From the NCBI GenBank assembly GCA_019400425.1, contig JAFREE010000063.1, positions 1 through 64,000 of the forward strand: a stretch of 64,000 nt of DNA, given 5' to 3'. Below are positions 9,735 to 21,035 of the stretch, piece after piece. How positions within the stretch are numbered: position 1 is the first letter of the stretch; each line of letters opens with the position of its first letter. Position numbers and translations under genes: made by a program. This stretch comes from Hymenochaete sp. R1 (taxonomy: Eukaryota > Basidiomycota > Agaricomycetes > Hymenochaetales > Hymenochaetaceae). The notes under the pieces were generated by a model. It was not told where the DNA came from. It did not search any database and worked only from the letters and a program-made list of their open reading frames with translations.

Positions 9735-12219
9735 ATGGCTAAATTCAACCTTGCATTCATTGCACTCGTTTTCGCGAGCACGGTCATCGCTGGACCTATT
9801 AATGTTGACAAGCGTGGAGGTTCGTAGAAGTCGGAATATTCTAATTATAAGTCTAAGAACTGATGGAAATGTGATTTCAGGCTTCGGTGGTGGTGAGGAG
9901 CCCTGCGAAGAAAATGGATGGGGAGCTGGCAGTGGCTCTGGCGGCGGCAAGGGCACGCCTGGGGGCTCTTGGGGTGGATCGGGTGGTAGCGGTGAAGCTT
10001 CATCTGCCGTCGCGTCCTCCTATGCATCCTCATCGACCCCTGCTACTGGTGGAGGATCTTATCAACCCCCCTACGGCTCTGGTGGTGAAGAACCCTGTGA
10101 TGAATGGGGTAACCCCCTTCCAGGAGGCGGATCCTCGACTGAGTCGCCTGTAGTGTCGTCCGCTATCCCCTCTGGTACCCCAGCATCCAGTGAAGGCGAA
10201 GACTGCGATGAATCTACTCCTGCAGGTGGTTTGCCTGGCGGCAGTACCTCCCTCCCAATTGAATCCTACACATCCGAAATTCCCTCTATTACCACGACTT
10301 CGCCTAGCAGTGACAGTACCGGACCTGCTGAAGGTTCACCCTCCTCTTCTGATGAGGGCTGTGACGAGACTGAGACTCTTGGCTCTGGCTCACCCTCCAC
10401 ATCTGCTGTTGAGGCGACCAGCTCAGTCCCCGCTGAAGGCTCTGAGTCTCCATCAACTTCCGTCGCCGAGGCTACTAGCACTGTCCCCACCGAGGGTTCC
10501 TCAAGTACCCCTGCTGAGGGATGTGACGAATCGGGCTACTGCGGAGGTGATGTACCGACAACTTCGATTACCGAAGCGACAAGCTCTATCCCTGCTGAGG
10601 GTGCGACCTCCACGAGTACCGCTTCGGAAGCCTCCAGCTCCGAAGACTGCGGCGAAGAGACTGGTGGGTCCGGCGAAGGCTCCTCCACCTCCGTCGAGGC
10701 TTCTAGCACCAGTGCTCCATGGGATGACTGTGACCTATGCGGCGGTGAGACCGGTTCGGATTCCATCCCTGAGGCCACGACCTCGGCACCTTACAGTGGC
10801 GAGACCAGCGTTCCCGCTGGTGGAGACACGGGATCGACTTCCGTCGCTGAAGCTACTAGCTCAGTACCTGTTGGCGGTGAATCCAGTGCCCCTGCCGAGG
10901 GTTGTGATGAGTATGGAAATTGCGGCGGCAGTGAAACCCCTACCACCTCTATTGCGGAGGCTACCAGCTCCCTTCCTGCTGAAGGCACCCCGACCACCTC
11001 CCCAGCTGCAGAATCAACTGGCTCAGAGGACTGTGGTGAAGAAACTGGTGGATCTGGCAAGGGGTCTCCCTCTACCTCAGCTGTTGAGGCAACGAGCACC
11101 ATCCCCGTCGACACTAGCTCCGCTGTCCCGACCACGGACACCTACGTAGCGCCGACCACAACTGCGGCGGAGGGTGGATCCGAAACCGGTTCGGTCATCG
11201 ACTCCACTTCAATTGCTGAGGCCACGAGTGCCACTGAGTGTGAGGACTGTGGTGAAGAGACGAGCGTACCTGCTGAGGAAGCTTCAAGCACTGCGCCTGT
11301 TGGCGGTTCCGGCTCCGACACCGTCATTGATTCCACGTCAGCTGCAGAGGCTACCAGCACTGAAGTACCTGCGTACACCGAGACCGCTGTTCCTTCGGAA
11401 GGCTCAGGCGACTGTGACGAGACTAGCGCTCCCTCTGAGGCAACTGCTACCTCTGCGCCATCTGGTGGTTCCGAAACTGGTTCGTCCGTTGAGTCCACCT
11501 CGACCGCTGCTGCTACCGGTACCGAGACGTATGTTGCGCCTGGCTCTGAGACCGCTCTTCCTACTGGTTCCCCAGACGACTGCGGCGAGGGAGAAGAGTC
11601 ATCATTTTCCGTCGATGAATCATTCACCGAAGTCCCTACTGAAGGTACGACTGTCCTGACCGCTGTAACGAGTGCCGACACCTCGGTCCCGACCGGCGGT
11701 TCTGGTGAAGGTGAGGGCTGCGACGAGTCTGGCGTTCCTGCCATTTCCGATGCGACATCTGCCTACGAGACCACCCCTGCGGGTTCCGAAACAGTCCCCA
11801 CGACTACCGCTGCTGAGGCTACCAGCACGAGTGCGCCATGGGACGATTGCGATGTCTGCGGCCTCGACTCCAGCGCACCTGCAGGCGAGACCAGTCCAAG
11901 CACCTCCGCTGTCGAAGCTACCAGCTCCGTGCCTGTTGAAGGCTCCGGCGCTGACTCCTCCGCCATCGCATCTGCCACCACAAGTCTTCCGTCTGTTGGC
12001 TCTGAAACGGCGTTGCCCACGTCAATCCCTGGTTCCGGTTCCGATGAAGGCTGTGACGAGTCTGCCAGCTCCTATGTAGAGTCAGAGTTACCTTCGACTT
12101 CTGAGGCCCTCGAGACTTCGATACCCGCTGACACGAGCTCTGCGTACGACTCAACGTCTACCGCTACCTCGACGGAGGAAGAGGATTGCGCTTGTTCTGA
12201 GATTCTGAGCGAGTTGTAA
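9735..12219 (+). CDS. secreted Ser/Thr/Glu-rich mucin-like protein with Cys-containing repeats (2 exons)
   Basis: Exon 1 (9735..9819) encodes a signal peptide and a Kex2-like KR dibasic site (VDKRGG). A 61-nt intron with donor GTTCGT follows, then one large exon 9881..12219, giving 807 aa. After a Gly-rich start, the protein is almost wholly degenerate repeats: STS-x-AEATSS-x-P-x-EG units alternating with acidic cysteine units such as EDCGEETGGSG, EGCDES and WDDCD-x-CG (the last occurs twice). There is no C-terminal hydrophobic tail, so no GPI anchor; the end is CACSEILSEL. The composition predicts heavy O-glycosylation and an extended, acidic secreted or wall-associated protein. No catalytic domain is seen. 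Adhesin, matrix or metal-binding roles are guesses. The ATG at 9735 is chosen because only it gives the signal peptide. Confidence 0.8.
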
Positions 12220-12723
12220 GCTTTTTGAGCTTCCGACTCGTTTTTCGCTCTCTGCATTATTTTATGACCAAATTGTATGAGATTGCATCTGCGTAATTAG
12301 AGGTATACCCCCGGGCCTCTCCCCTTTTGGCTCTTTCGCCGTTGTTCTGCACCCATGTCAAGCAATTTCCCTAACACCCTCCCAATTCTTTCTGAGCTTG
12401 TTGCTCGTTCCTCACTCATACGGACTATTTATTTACTTCGAACTTTTTTTGTGACGGACTCGGAAGTGAGCCTAGCTTAGCCTTTTTTCGGTTGTGAGTT
12501 GTGTTCTCTGATCATCGAATAGATGATATTTCCCTCGACAGAGTAATATTCCATTTCATGTGAAATGGGATAAAATGTGTGACAAATTTTATGCCTTTTC
12601 AAGGCTTAAAGTTCACTATCATGACTACATATGATGATACGACTTGTAAGCATGCAGTTAATATTATTCTATGCAAGCTATCAGTAGTAACGAAGGAATA
12701 AACGCATTGGATAAGGTAAGCAA
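12220..12723. other. intergenic, convergent gene ends
   Basis: AT-rich 3' flank shared by the mucin-like gene (+) and the hypothetical gene at 12724 (-). No coding signal is seen. Confidence 0.5.
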
Positions 12724-13152
12724 TCAAGCTTCACTTTGCAGACGTAGTTTTTTGTTCGAGTGTTCGCCTTCGCCATCGTCGATCTCGTCTGCTTTCCTCG
12801 CAGGCTTTGGAACTTCTGACTCCTTCAACTTTAACTCGCCCAGATAGATTTCACGAGCACAAATATACTGCTCTCGGTTCTTCCTCATAACTTCCTCCCA
12901 GGTGGCGCCGGACCCAAACTGAAAGGGAACGTGTTTGCCTTCACGTATGCCCTCTACTGCCTCCCTTTCCCAGTATTCCGCTGTAGCGATGGAAGTGGCT
13001 GCAGTCCGCATCTTGTCTGTGTTCTTGAACTCGTGCTTACAGTGAAATCTCTCAAATCGGTTCCTAAGATCATCCTCCTTCCTTTTGTAAGAAGCCCAGT
13101 CCTTTTCGATCAGAGCGGTGTCATACTTGTCATCGATGGGGAAGTCAGCCAT
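12724..13152 (-). CDS. hypothetical small acidic/basic protein
   Basis: An uninterrupted frame from an ATG at 13152 gives 142 aa. The frame stays open further upstream, but that part reads as leader (no ATG, low complexity). The protein is charged and helical (DWASYKRKEDDLRNRFERFHCKH at its core), with a Lys/Arg-rich C-terminus (NKKLRLQ) after an acidic DDGEGE stretch, suggesting a possible nuclear location. I recognise no family. Composition argues for a real protein; without a homolog it stays uncertain. Confidence 0.45.
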   Translation of the reverse strand: MADFPIDDKYDTALIEKDWASYKRKEDDLRNRFERFHCKHEFKNTDKMRTAATSIATAEYWEREAVEGIREGKHVPFQFGSGATWEEVMRKNREQYICAREIYLGELKLKESEVPKPARKADEIDDGEGEHSNKKLRLQSEA

Positions 13153-13169
13153 GTTGGTGGATATGGTCA

Positions 13170-14830
13170 GTTGTCGATGGTGTATGCCAGCCCTTGGACG
13201 AATGAAAATGGGAGGCTGAGGGAAAAGAAGCAAAGAAGGTGACAACTTGTCAGGTACTTATACTTGTATGCACCCCGTGAGTTTGTTCCCTCGCAAAGAC
13301 GCATAGGAGGAACTGGTATTGGGCAGGAGAAACCTGAGTTCGACATGATATAGTGACGCTTCAGGTGACCTGCTGCAAAGTGGGAATCTTCTAAAAAGCT
13401 CTCGCCCCCCGTACTGGAGAAAATGATCACTGGACGTCGCTGTTCATGAACCCTTATGCTCAAGTCATCGTCATCGCCCGTTATTATGATGCCGAGATTG
13501 AGTAAGATGTCTCGAGCATCTACCCACCATGATAAAAATGTCAAATGAGTCAGTTTGCACAAGGTACGAGAAAAGGAAATGGTTTGCATTACTAGAGAAA
13601 AAAGCTAATGGTAAACGAGCATACGCAATGTCTTTGATCCGAAGAAAGAGATCTTGAACCAGGTCAATCGAACACGATATTCACTTTTCATCCTAGACTA
13701 AAGCTTGAATGAGAGTCATCAGAAGTTTAGTAAATCACTTCGTCTCCTCACTGATTTTTGTGAGCTTGGAGATTTTTTGCAGTGCAACATATGAAGAAAG
13801 TGTTCTTTGGATGTGCAAGACAGATAAATCTTATCAACCTAGTTCATGCAAAGTCACCCCCATCCCATGTACGAGAAGGGGAGAATTAGCCGTGCGATGG
13901 GTGACTGTGTAAGATCAGGGTCAATGGACATCGACGGGTCGGTTGATGGAGTTGCTTGTAAGAGTACTGTGTACTATTTTGCGCTAGGCTAGAAGTAGCT
14001 CGTCGATCACCGCTGTAGTAGATTCAGCAAATAGACGGAAGATAGCACGGGAAAATGCCCCGGCAACAAACGGTACTCACAAGTAGTCGCTGTGATGTAT
14101 GGCATGAATGGCCGTGCATATTTCTCGCATGCACGGGATCACTGACGACATTGAACATCTGCATAGTAATGCACAGGTCTCCTTTGAGGAACTGAAGATA
14201 CGTCCAATCTTGCTTTGTGCTTTTCTGGAGATGTAGAGCCAGGAGATCAGCCAACGAAGACGAGCATTCAACCAGCCCTTTCTTCTTCTTTTCGAGTTCT
14301 TCGTACATGTATTTCTTCAAGTGTCCATTGCAATCCTGTCCACTTTCCTTGACGTGCTTAAGAAAAAGTCACGGAGAACATTATCCCCATCGTGTCAGAC
14401 TCACATGATAGACAATACTTTGCGCCTCGATTTGCAACACCAAGGCAAAATTGGCTGATCCATTTTCCCATATCCTTGGTAATGACGAAGTCAAAGCCAC
14501 TTTGACGGTACTCAGAGGTAAGTTCCTGTCCCTCGTCTCGGAAAGGTCTCTTATGAAGGGCATTCTCAATTTTTTGTAATCCGATAGCTCCGCGAATACT
14601 GCGAAGAGAACATAAAGGTGCAAAAGGAGCGAGCATACATAAGAGATACTCACCGCAAATGCGATTCTTCAGCCTCCGTGACTGTGTCCTCGTCTCCATC
14701 CTCATCAGAAACAAAATCAAGTGACAATGTTCATATTATCCTGATAAATTTATCAGCATAAAGATTGGCGGCGTATTCTTACGAACATTTAGTTCATTAA
14801 CTCCGGTGATCACCAGTTTTCGGAGCAGAA
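13170..14830 (-). CDS. uncertain multi-exon gene, boundaries unresolved
   Basis: Several minus-strand segments look like exons: around 14700-14640 (acidic DGDEDTVTEAEESHL, ending at a GTGAGT donor), 14600-14410 (IRGAIGLQKIENALHK through GAKYCLS, ending at GTGAGT), 14318-14087 (a Lys-rich stretch, then LVECSSSLADLLALHLQ and DWTYLQFLKGDLCITMQMF, ending at GTGAGT) and about 13520-13250 (DARDILLNLGIIITGDDDD, RPVIIFSSTGGESF). The first junction closes in frame as LR-IRG. I could not close the junction after CLS, or reach the last segment, without a frame break. It may be a real gene with an unusual splice or a decaying one. No family is recognised. It starts within a few hundred bp of TAF6, divergently. 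Confidence 0.35.
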
Positions 14831-15032
14831 CTGTGACACTGAAGCCCCAAATGCTCAGGTCGGTGGCAGACAAAAGGAAAGTTGCACTCGCCAGTACCGA
14901 GCTTGAGAGTAAAGAAGCGGCTTACCCTGCCTGGCTTTGTGATCGACGCGACTGGCACGCGAAGAACGGGCGCGACCTTCAAAGTCAGGTTGGTTGGTTG
15001 GCTTCACCAGTTCCACCTCCACGCCGTCCACG

Positions 15033-16703
15033 ATGAGCAAAGCGAAAGGAAAGACTCAAAGCTCAAACTCAGGCCTTTTGAAATCGGACTCGGTCAAGGT
15101 GAGATGAGATATATTTAAAACGGACCAACTCGGTCTCATTGATTATTCCAGGATGTCGCTGAGTCCCTCGGCATAAACAACCTCTCGGATGCCATTGCTA
15201 GCGCTCTCGCCAGCGATGTCGAATACAGGCTACACCAGGTTATAGAGGTGCGCATTTAACCACTTATCTACAGAACTCGATCGCCGATGATACCTTGCAG
15301 GAAGCTTCGCGCTTCACGAAGCATGCACGCAGGACGGCTATGACTACTCACGATGTTGACCAGGCCCTACGGGTATTGAACATCGAGCCACTATATGGGC
15401 ATTCTCCTCATAACCCACCAACCTTTCGAAGAGCTTTGCCTTATCCCTCTGCGCCAACCGCCGGGACTGTTTATTTCGTTGAGGACGAGGAGATCGACTT
15501 CGACCGTGTTCTTCGGGAAGAGAAGGTCGCGCTACCCAAACCAGCCAACTGGACCGCTCACTGGCTTGCTGTTGAAGGTGTCCAGCCATTGATACCAGAA
15601 AATCCTCCTGCAATACCCCGCGAGGAGCCAGACATCGCAGCCGCCAAGCTCTCCACTGGTTCACCCCGGAATGGGACACAATTCCCGCCAACTCCTCCCT
15701 CACCCTCACGTCACAATTCGTTGCCATCCTCCAGTAAGGCTAGCCAGCTTCTTGTGAAGCAAGTGCTTTCGAGAGAGCTTCAATTATACTATACACGTTT
15801 AACCTCGACCCTTATGCCGCCTTCGGACGACGCGAAGAAAACGGCTGCCCTAACTAGCTTACGGACGGATGCAGGCCTGCAAACTCTACTTCCGTATCTT
15901 GTAAAATGGGTTGGCGATGGCGTTGTTGCATTGCTGCGCGACTCGGCTCCTACGGACAATGATGGGAAATCCTTAGAAGTGTATCTCGACGTCATTGCTG
16001 CATTACTGGATAATCAGACCTTGTTTGTTGAACCCTACGTGAGTCCTCAGAGTTTCCTTTTCCTCAGAGCATTCTTATGGATTCGCTGTCACCATCAATA
16101 GTTACATCAAATGCTGCCACCTCTTCTATCCATTCTCCTGCATTCAAATCTCCCTCCTGCGTATTCTGCGCACCTACGCATATCAGCTTCCCAGACCCTT
16201 TCACACCTCTTGACACAGCATTCCACGACTTATCCATCCCTTGCACCTCGCATCATGAAAACACTCCTTCTTGCTCTTTTGTCGCAAGGAAAAAGCAAGA
16301 GCACTCGGGAAGGTGCAGTTCGCGGGCTTGTTGGCGTCGGAAAAGAAGCTGTCAGGAAGGGTCTCATCGACGGCGGAGGGACGAAAATGATCGGTAGCGA
16401 GTGCGCTGGAGGATCAAACGCTGAGAACGCGAGCGTCGTCGCAGCAGTACTGGTGAGTTTTTGGCGATTAGTGCGGGACTTGTACTTAGTATCCCATCTA
16501 TGCATTAGGACGCTTTCCGATTACTAGTCTCTCCGTCGAGTCAGCCAAGACCTCTTCACCCGTCCAACCCAGGTGACGCGGAGCTTATGGGCCAGCTCGC
16601 AAACACCCTTGGTACTTTCTTTGCTGCGAGGGTGTCACCCGATGCGGAATGGGCTCGAGCTCTTATAGCAGGTCCTCAAATTGGGGATCGAATGGAATTA
16701 TAG
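15033..16703 (+). CDS. TAF6: TFIID/SAGA subunit TAF6 (5 exons)
   Basis: Exons 15033..15098, 15152..15247, 15301..16038, 16102..16452 and 16509..16703, all phase 0, give 481 aa. Residues about 16-90 are the TAF6 histone fold (DSVKDVAESLGI, then EYRLHQVIEEASRFTKHARR, then TTHDVDQALRVLNIEPLYG), which pairs with TAF9. A linker with the conserved EEIDFDRVL and LPKPANWTAHWLAVEGVQP segment follows, then the C-terminal HEAT-repeat domain (LSRELQLYYTRLT; LQTLLPYLVKWVGDGV). TAF6 is a core subunit of TFIID and SAGA in RNA polymerase II initiation. The start codon is preceded by CACG and gives the expected short lead into the histone fold. The C-terminus ends soon after the HEAT region. Confidence 0.92.
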
Positions 16704-17582
16704 TTCCCGAGTTGTTTATATCCCATCTATTGCCGTCATCCTCGCGGTATTTGCTATGTGTAAGTTATTGAAGTTGATTTCCTGTTATGCCCTCATATCC
16801 TCGGTAACGGTTGCAGACATTGCGAAAGCGCCCTTTAATGACCTGATTTCGAGAACGACCTTTCCATCGTCCCACCTTTCGCCTCCTCAACTACAAGTAA
16901 ACTTGAAGCAAAACGCTTCCCGCTGACCATAACTCCACCGAAGCGTCGAGTTCCAATTTTAGAGCAAGCTCTTTCTCTGGTTCGCCGGTTCACTCGGTTA
17001 GGTCCTTTGCCAAATGTGGGCGCAGTTCAATGCTGCGGCTGAACCTATTTGCCTGGTTGTCTTGGAGCTAAGATTGTGAATGAACTTCTGTAAGGCTCTC
17101 TTTCTTCCCTCGTTGAACCTGGCCTCTTCCCATCACTGAGGCCGATTGGCCTGAAAATCTTGTCTACGAGACAGGACAAAGTCATGAGCCCTTTCTCTGG
17201 TGCAAAGCTCTAACGCTCTCATGGAAGATGACAAGTGGGTCGATGGAGCCCAAAGTAAGGTTTAGATTGCGTCCTCACAACTTTAAGTGTTACTCATGTT
17301 ACAATCCATGAAGCTATTAATACGTCATCACGTCGTCCTTTTGCGCATACCAAAGGCTACTTGACTACTGATTTTGCACCAGCAAAGTGCGACCGGTATG
17401 ATCATGCGTGACGGAGTCACACATCAGACCTCTCTTTGCCCGAGTTTCCTATACGCAGAGTTTGAACGAAGAGTATAAGTCATCACTTCTACTACTTCTT
17501 ATTGACTTGCAACTTACAGATCTTCTGAACAGTCGCCGCATTTTGGCTCCTCTTCACCATCTCACCTACCTCATCCTACTCT
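16704..17582. other. intergenic DNA
   Basis: Downstream of TAF6 and upstream of the intronless coiled-coil gene. A few short frames occur, none with recognisable content. No gene is supported. Confidence 0.5.
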
Positions 17583-18260
17583 ATGACGCGAATCCAACCG
17601 ATATACGAAAGGTTTTCCGAGTGCCTTATCGAAGATAACATCAAACAAATATACACGCTATTGTCAAACCTCGGGGTCGTGTACCAGAAAGAGAACCTCA
17701 GTTTCTCCTGTTCGAAAAAGGCTACGGACTATATCAAACGGGCAGAGGTGCTTCTCAACTCGGAGCGAGAAAATGTGGCAAGTTACAAGCTTCTCATCGA
17801 AAACTCTGGAGAGGCAGGAGAGAAACAAGTTCTCGAAGAGAAGATAAAGAGTTGTCGCGACCGGTATAATTCAGCCATACTTACATGCTTCAAGGAACTC
17901 GAGCCGAATGAGGTGGAACTCACCCGTATAGGATACTACGATCTCCGCGCAGAGACCGATTTCGAGAAGAAGAATGATGCAGTAGTGGAGGCGCTTAGGG
18001 CTCAAAAGGATGCAGAGAACGGGCCTGAAGAGGAGAGGAGGAGCGCAGTGGAACATGCCGAGAAGGTAATTTTGGACCATGTTAACGCAGTTAGTGAAGC
18101 CAAGAGAAAGGCTCGTCAAAATGCCTCAAAAGCACAAAGTAGGGCGAGGTCTCGGACAAAGAGAAAGGCAACGACAGAGGGGGGGCAGGAGACTAACGCC
18201 GACGCTGATGCCAGGCCTGGAGCTTCATCTGGTTCAAGAGCAAAGAAGCAGAAAGTCTGA
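17583..18260 (+). CDS. intronless coiled-coil protein with basic nuclear-type tail
   Basis: A single ATG-started frame of 225 aa. Most of it is charged helix (YIKRAEVLLNSERENVASYK, VLEEKIKSCRDRYNSAILT, ALRAQKDAENGPEEERRSAV), likely coiled coil. The C-terminus has two basic clusters (RSRTKRK near 192 and RAKKQKV at the very end), typical nuclear localisation signals. I recognise no family. Its intronless form and basic/helical design recall the helical family at 36-42 kb, but I could not align them and do not claim homology. Confidence 0.55.
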   Translation: MTRIQPIYERFSECLIEDNIKQIYTLLSNLGVVYQKENLSFSCSKKATDYIKRAEVLLNSERENVASYKLLIENSGEAGEKQVLEEKIKSCRDRYNSAILTCFKELEPNEVELTRIGYYDLRAETDFEKKNDAVVEALRAQKDAENGPEEERRSAVEHAEKVILDHVNAVSEAKRKARQNASKAQSRARSRTKRKATTEGGQETNADADARPGASSGSRAKKQKV

Positions 18261-18538
18261 GCGTACTCATACAGTGTGGTGGCACCCTGTAGACATGGAC
18301 TACATCTATGCATCTCACTAGCTCAGCAGCAGGATTATACTCATCACCTTTCTTTTTTTTTATTATAAAAATAAAATACTTGATGCTGGATTGAATAACT
18401 ACCATATATGGTATGTGGGTTTCACGGTCCTTGTAACTTGCCGGCCGCTGCACGCTGCACGCGCGAAAGCAACGAGCTCTTTCTTAGTTTCTACACCGAG
18501 TCTATTCGACGTCGAGCTTAAGCCTCGAAAGTCAAAAC

Positions 18539-21035
18539 ATGCCGCCACCACCGCTCTCTTTGACGTTGAAGCAACGTCTAGCTGAGCTATCTCAGTCAAT
18601 TTCTAACGCAAGCTCATCACCGCCAGCGTCACCTATGTATGGTCGTTCTTTCGGATCGCTTGGTGCCGCGTTAGGACGGCGGAAGCCATCGTTCGGACGG
18701 ATGAGGAATGCTACGGGATGCAAGTCGGAAGGCGAGCTTGGGAATTTACAGGCAGTGGATGAAGTTCTATCGAAGATGATATTCCAGGCCGGGGTAGACT
18801 ACGAGTGAGTTATAGATGTTCTTTCCTACCTGTGACCGCTACTCACGAACCATGGGTTATAGGACGCGACCAATGTAAGGACTCATGTGAACCAGCTGAG
18901 CATTGGGCCGCAGTCTGACAGCTGCACTTTACCGTCTAGGATCGTAATGAATGCATCCGCATTTCCAGACCCGCGGTCGACCTCATACGACGCCATTCTC
19001 TCGTATGTTTGCGCCAATCATCCCTAGTTGCCATACTGAATACGTCTTCATAGACGAATCTTGTCATACCTGGATCTCTTCGGTTCGTGCGGAAGGGCGA
19101 AGTCTCAATTTAGTTGCTCATTTCTACTTCAGTCGAGAGCGATTATTCTATCGTCTTCTTCGCCGCTGGTGGTCATCATACACCAAGCTGGAACTGGGTT
19201 TGGAAGGCCTATCGGAGCCTGAGTCGAAAGTACCGAAAGAATCTCAAGCGGCTGGTATGTTCCCCCCGTGCCCCCCATATATCATGTTGTTCATTCCGCT
19301 GAACAACAATCCTAGTTTATCGTACATTCGTCTTTCTTCTCAAAAAGTGAGGACATGTCATTGATTTCTTGCAATAGAAACTAACCTCTATATAGTGTTA
19401 TTCTCGCTGGCAGGAACTATAATAAGCCCGAAATTCTTTCGCAAGATCGTTTATATCGATACTTTGACCGAACTTGCGTGTCATGTCCCTCTTACTCAGA
19501 TAGACATTCCACCGGCCGTCTACTCGTAAGTCTCGTACCGCATGCAAGATGTAGGCAAACTAATCCCGTTACCAAATAGTGAGAACCTCAAGCATGAATC
19601 ACAAATTAACTTGCCAGTTCCGAGCTACTCGCAAATGTTTGGCGTTCATCTAGAGGAGCTTATGGGCTATGACGGCGAGAAGGATGGGTTGCCAAGAGTG
19701 GTAAGGGACTGTATGCAGTATCTGCGAGAAGCTGGTGAGCATCATGAATAAGATGGAAATGGGCCGACTCTTTATTTAATTTCGATGCTAGGGTTCGAAG
19801 AAGAAGGTCTCTTCAGACGGTCACCCAACTCCGCAGAACTTCGCCAAGTACGTGAGGCATACAACCGGGGTCAGATGGTCTCACTTCGTAACTTTCGAGA
19901 TCCTCATCTCGCGGCTGTCCTGCTCAAAAAGTTTTTACGGGACCTCCCAGAACCTATATTTCCGGAGCGGACCTACGACACCATTCGACGGTGCCCCTTG
20001 GGTATGGACGACCAAGATGAGTTAGCTACAATTTCTTACATCAGAATGGCTCTCCTACCGGAGTTGTCGCCATGCACTTTATTATTATTGAGCAACGTAC
20101 TGTGTAAGATTTTAAGTGTATCAATTTCTTTCCAATGCTGACGTTCCATACAAGTTCTTCTACACGAAGTTTCTCTTCGTTGTGACGTGAACCGCATGGA
20201 TGCACGTAACTTGGCAATCGTCCTTACGCCCAACCTTGTCGCATCTGGCAATCCTCTCAAAGACGTTGAAATTTGCTCTGTGAAGGACTCTCCCGGATCA
20301 ATGTTTGGTGTGTCGTCAATCGGAGAACAGGCAAGTCGCGAAGGGAGAACAACGCTTGGTACCATCATCAAGCTATGTATTCATCGCTACTTTGAGGTGT
20401 TTGACGAGATGGCAGACCGAGCCGAGGCTATGGAACGTGATCCGTTCAGCGTGGGCGGACTCTCGGACTCGGGCCAAGCTCCTTCAACCAACTCTTCTGT
20501 GCCTTCATCACCCCTAGGCGTGGCGTCCTCAGCGACCTCCGTAGATGGCGTGGCAAAACGTCATTCTCTCCTTCGGGATGACGATAGCCTTGATGATACG
20601 ATGCTTGTGATGCCCATAGGCCCAAGTGGAAGTAGTTCACGAATAAGTCCGACGACTCACAACTTTTCCGAGTCGGGAACTACGAGCTCGACAACGAGAG
20701 TCTGGCCTCCAGGAGCGAAGGGGACGGTCCGCTCTGTCGTGTCAGGCGAGAGCCGGGTCCCCGCGCATGGAACGCTAACCAAAACGCGTGCACGTTCACT
20801 CTTCGCGCCTGCGTCAGAGAATGGTGGACCCGTGCCTGCGTTCAACTCTCGTAAAAATGGCCTCCCGACAAGTGTCAGTGCGAATGGGACGTTAAGGAAG
20901 GCAGCCGGGTCTGCTGTGTCGGCTCATAGCGTGACTGCATCCGGATTCTTCGCGCAACCGCCTGGTGATGCACCTGCTGTTCCCCCTTTACCACCTCCTG
21001 TGCATCCGTCGTTGGCCTTGAGACGGTCTACATAA
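18539..21035 (+). CDS. Sec14/BCH-like and RhoGAP domain protein (10 exons)
   Basis: Exons 18539..18804, 18863..18874, 18940..19002, 19054..19082, 19133..19254, 19316..19346, 19396..19525, 19580..19734, 19792..20103 and 20155..21035 join to exactly 2001 nt (666 aa). Residues about 90-217 form a CRAL-TRIO/BCH-like domain (IVHSSFFSKMLFSLAG, SPKFFRK, ELACHVPLTQIDIPPAVY). Residues about 230-430 are a RhoGAP domain with EEEGLFRRSPN (arginine finger), LLKKFLRDLPEPIFP and NRMDARNLAIVLTPNL. The architecture is that of p50RhoGAP/ARHGAP1 and yeast Ecm25, which switch off Cdc42/Rho GTPases at membranes. The long Ser/Thr-rich tail is probably disordered and ends in a Pro-rich PPLPPPVHP motif that could bind SH3 domains. 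Exon 2 is only 12 nt. Confidence 0.88.

Noticed and set aside
11142..11744. Long antisense frames inside the mucin-like gene (up to 200 codons)
   Set aside because: They mirror the repetitive Ser/Thr/Glu codon pattern of the + strand; no signal peptide, start context or family match.
17583..18260. Membership of the intronless coiled-coil gene in the 36-62 kb helical family
   Set aside because: Similar size, intronless form and basic ends, but I could not align any of the family's ordered motifs.
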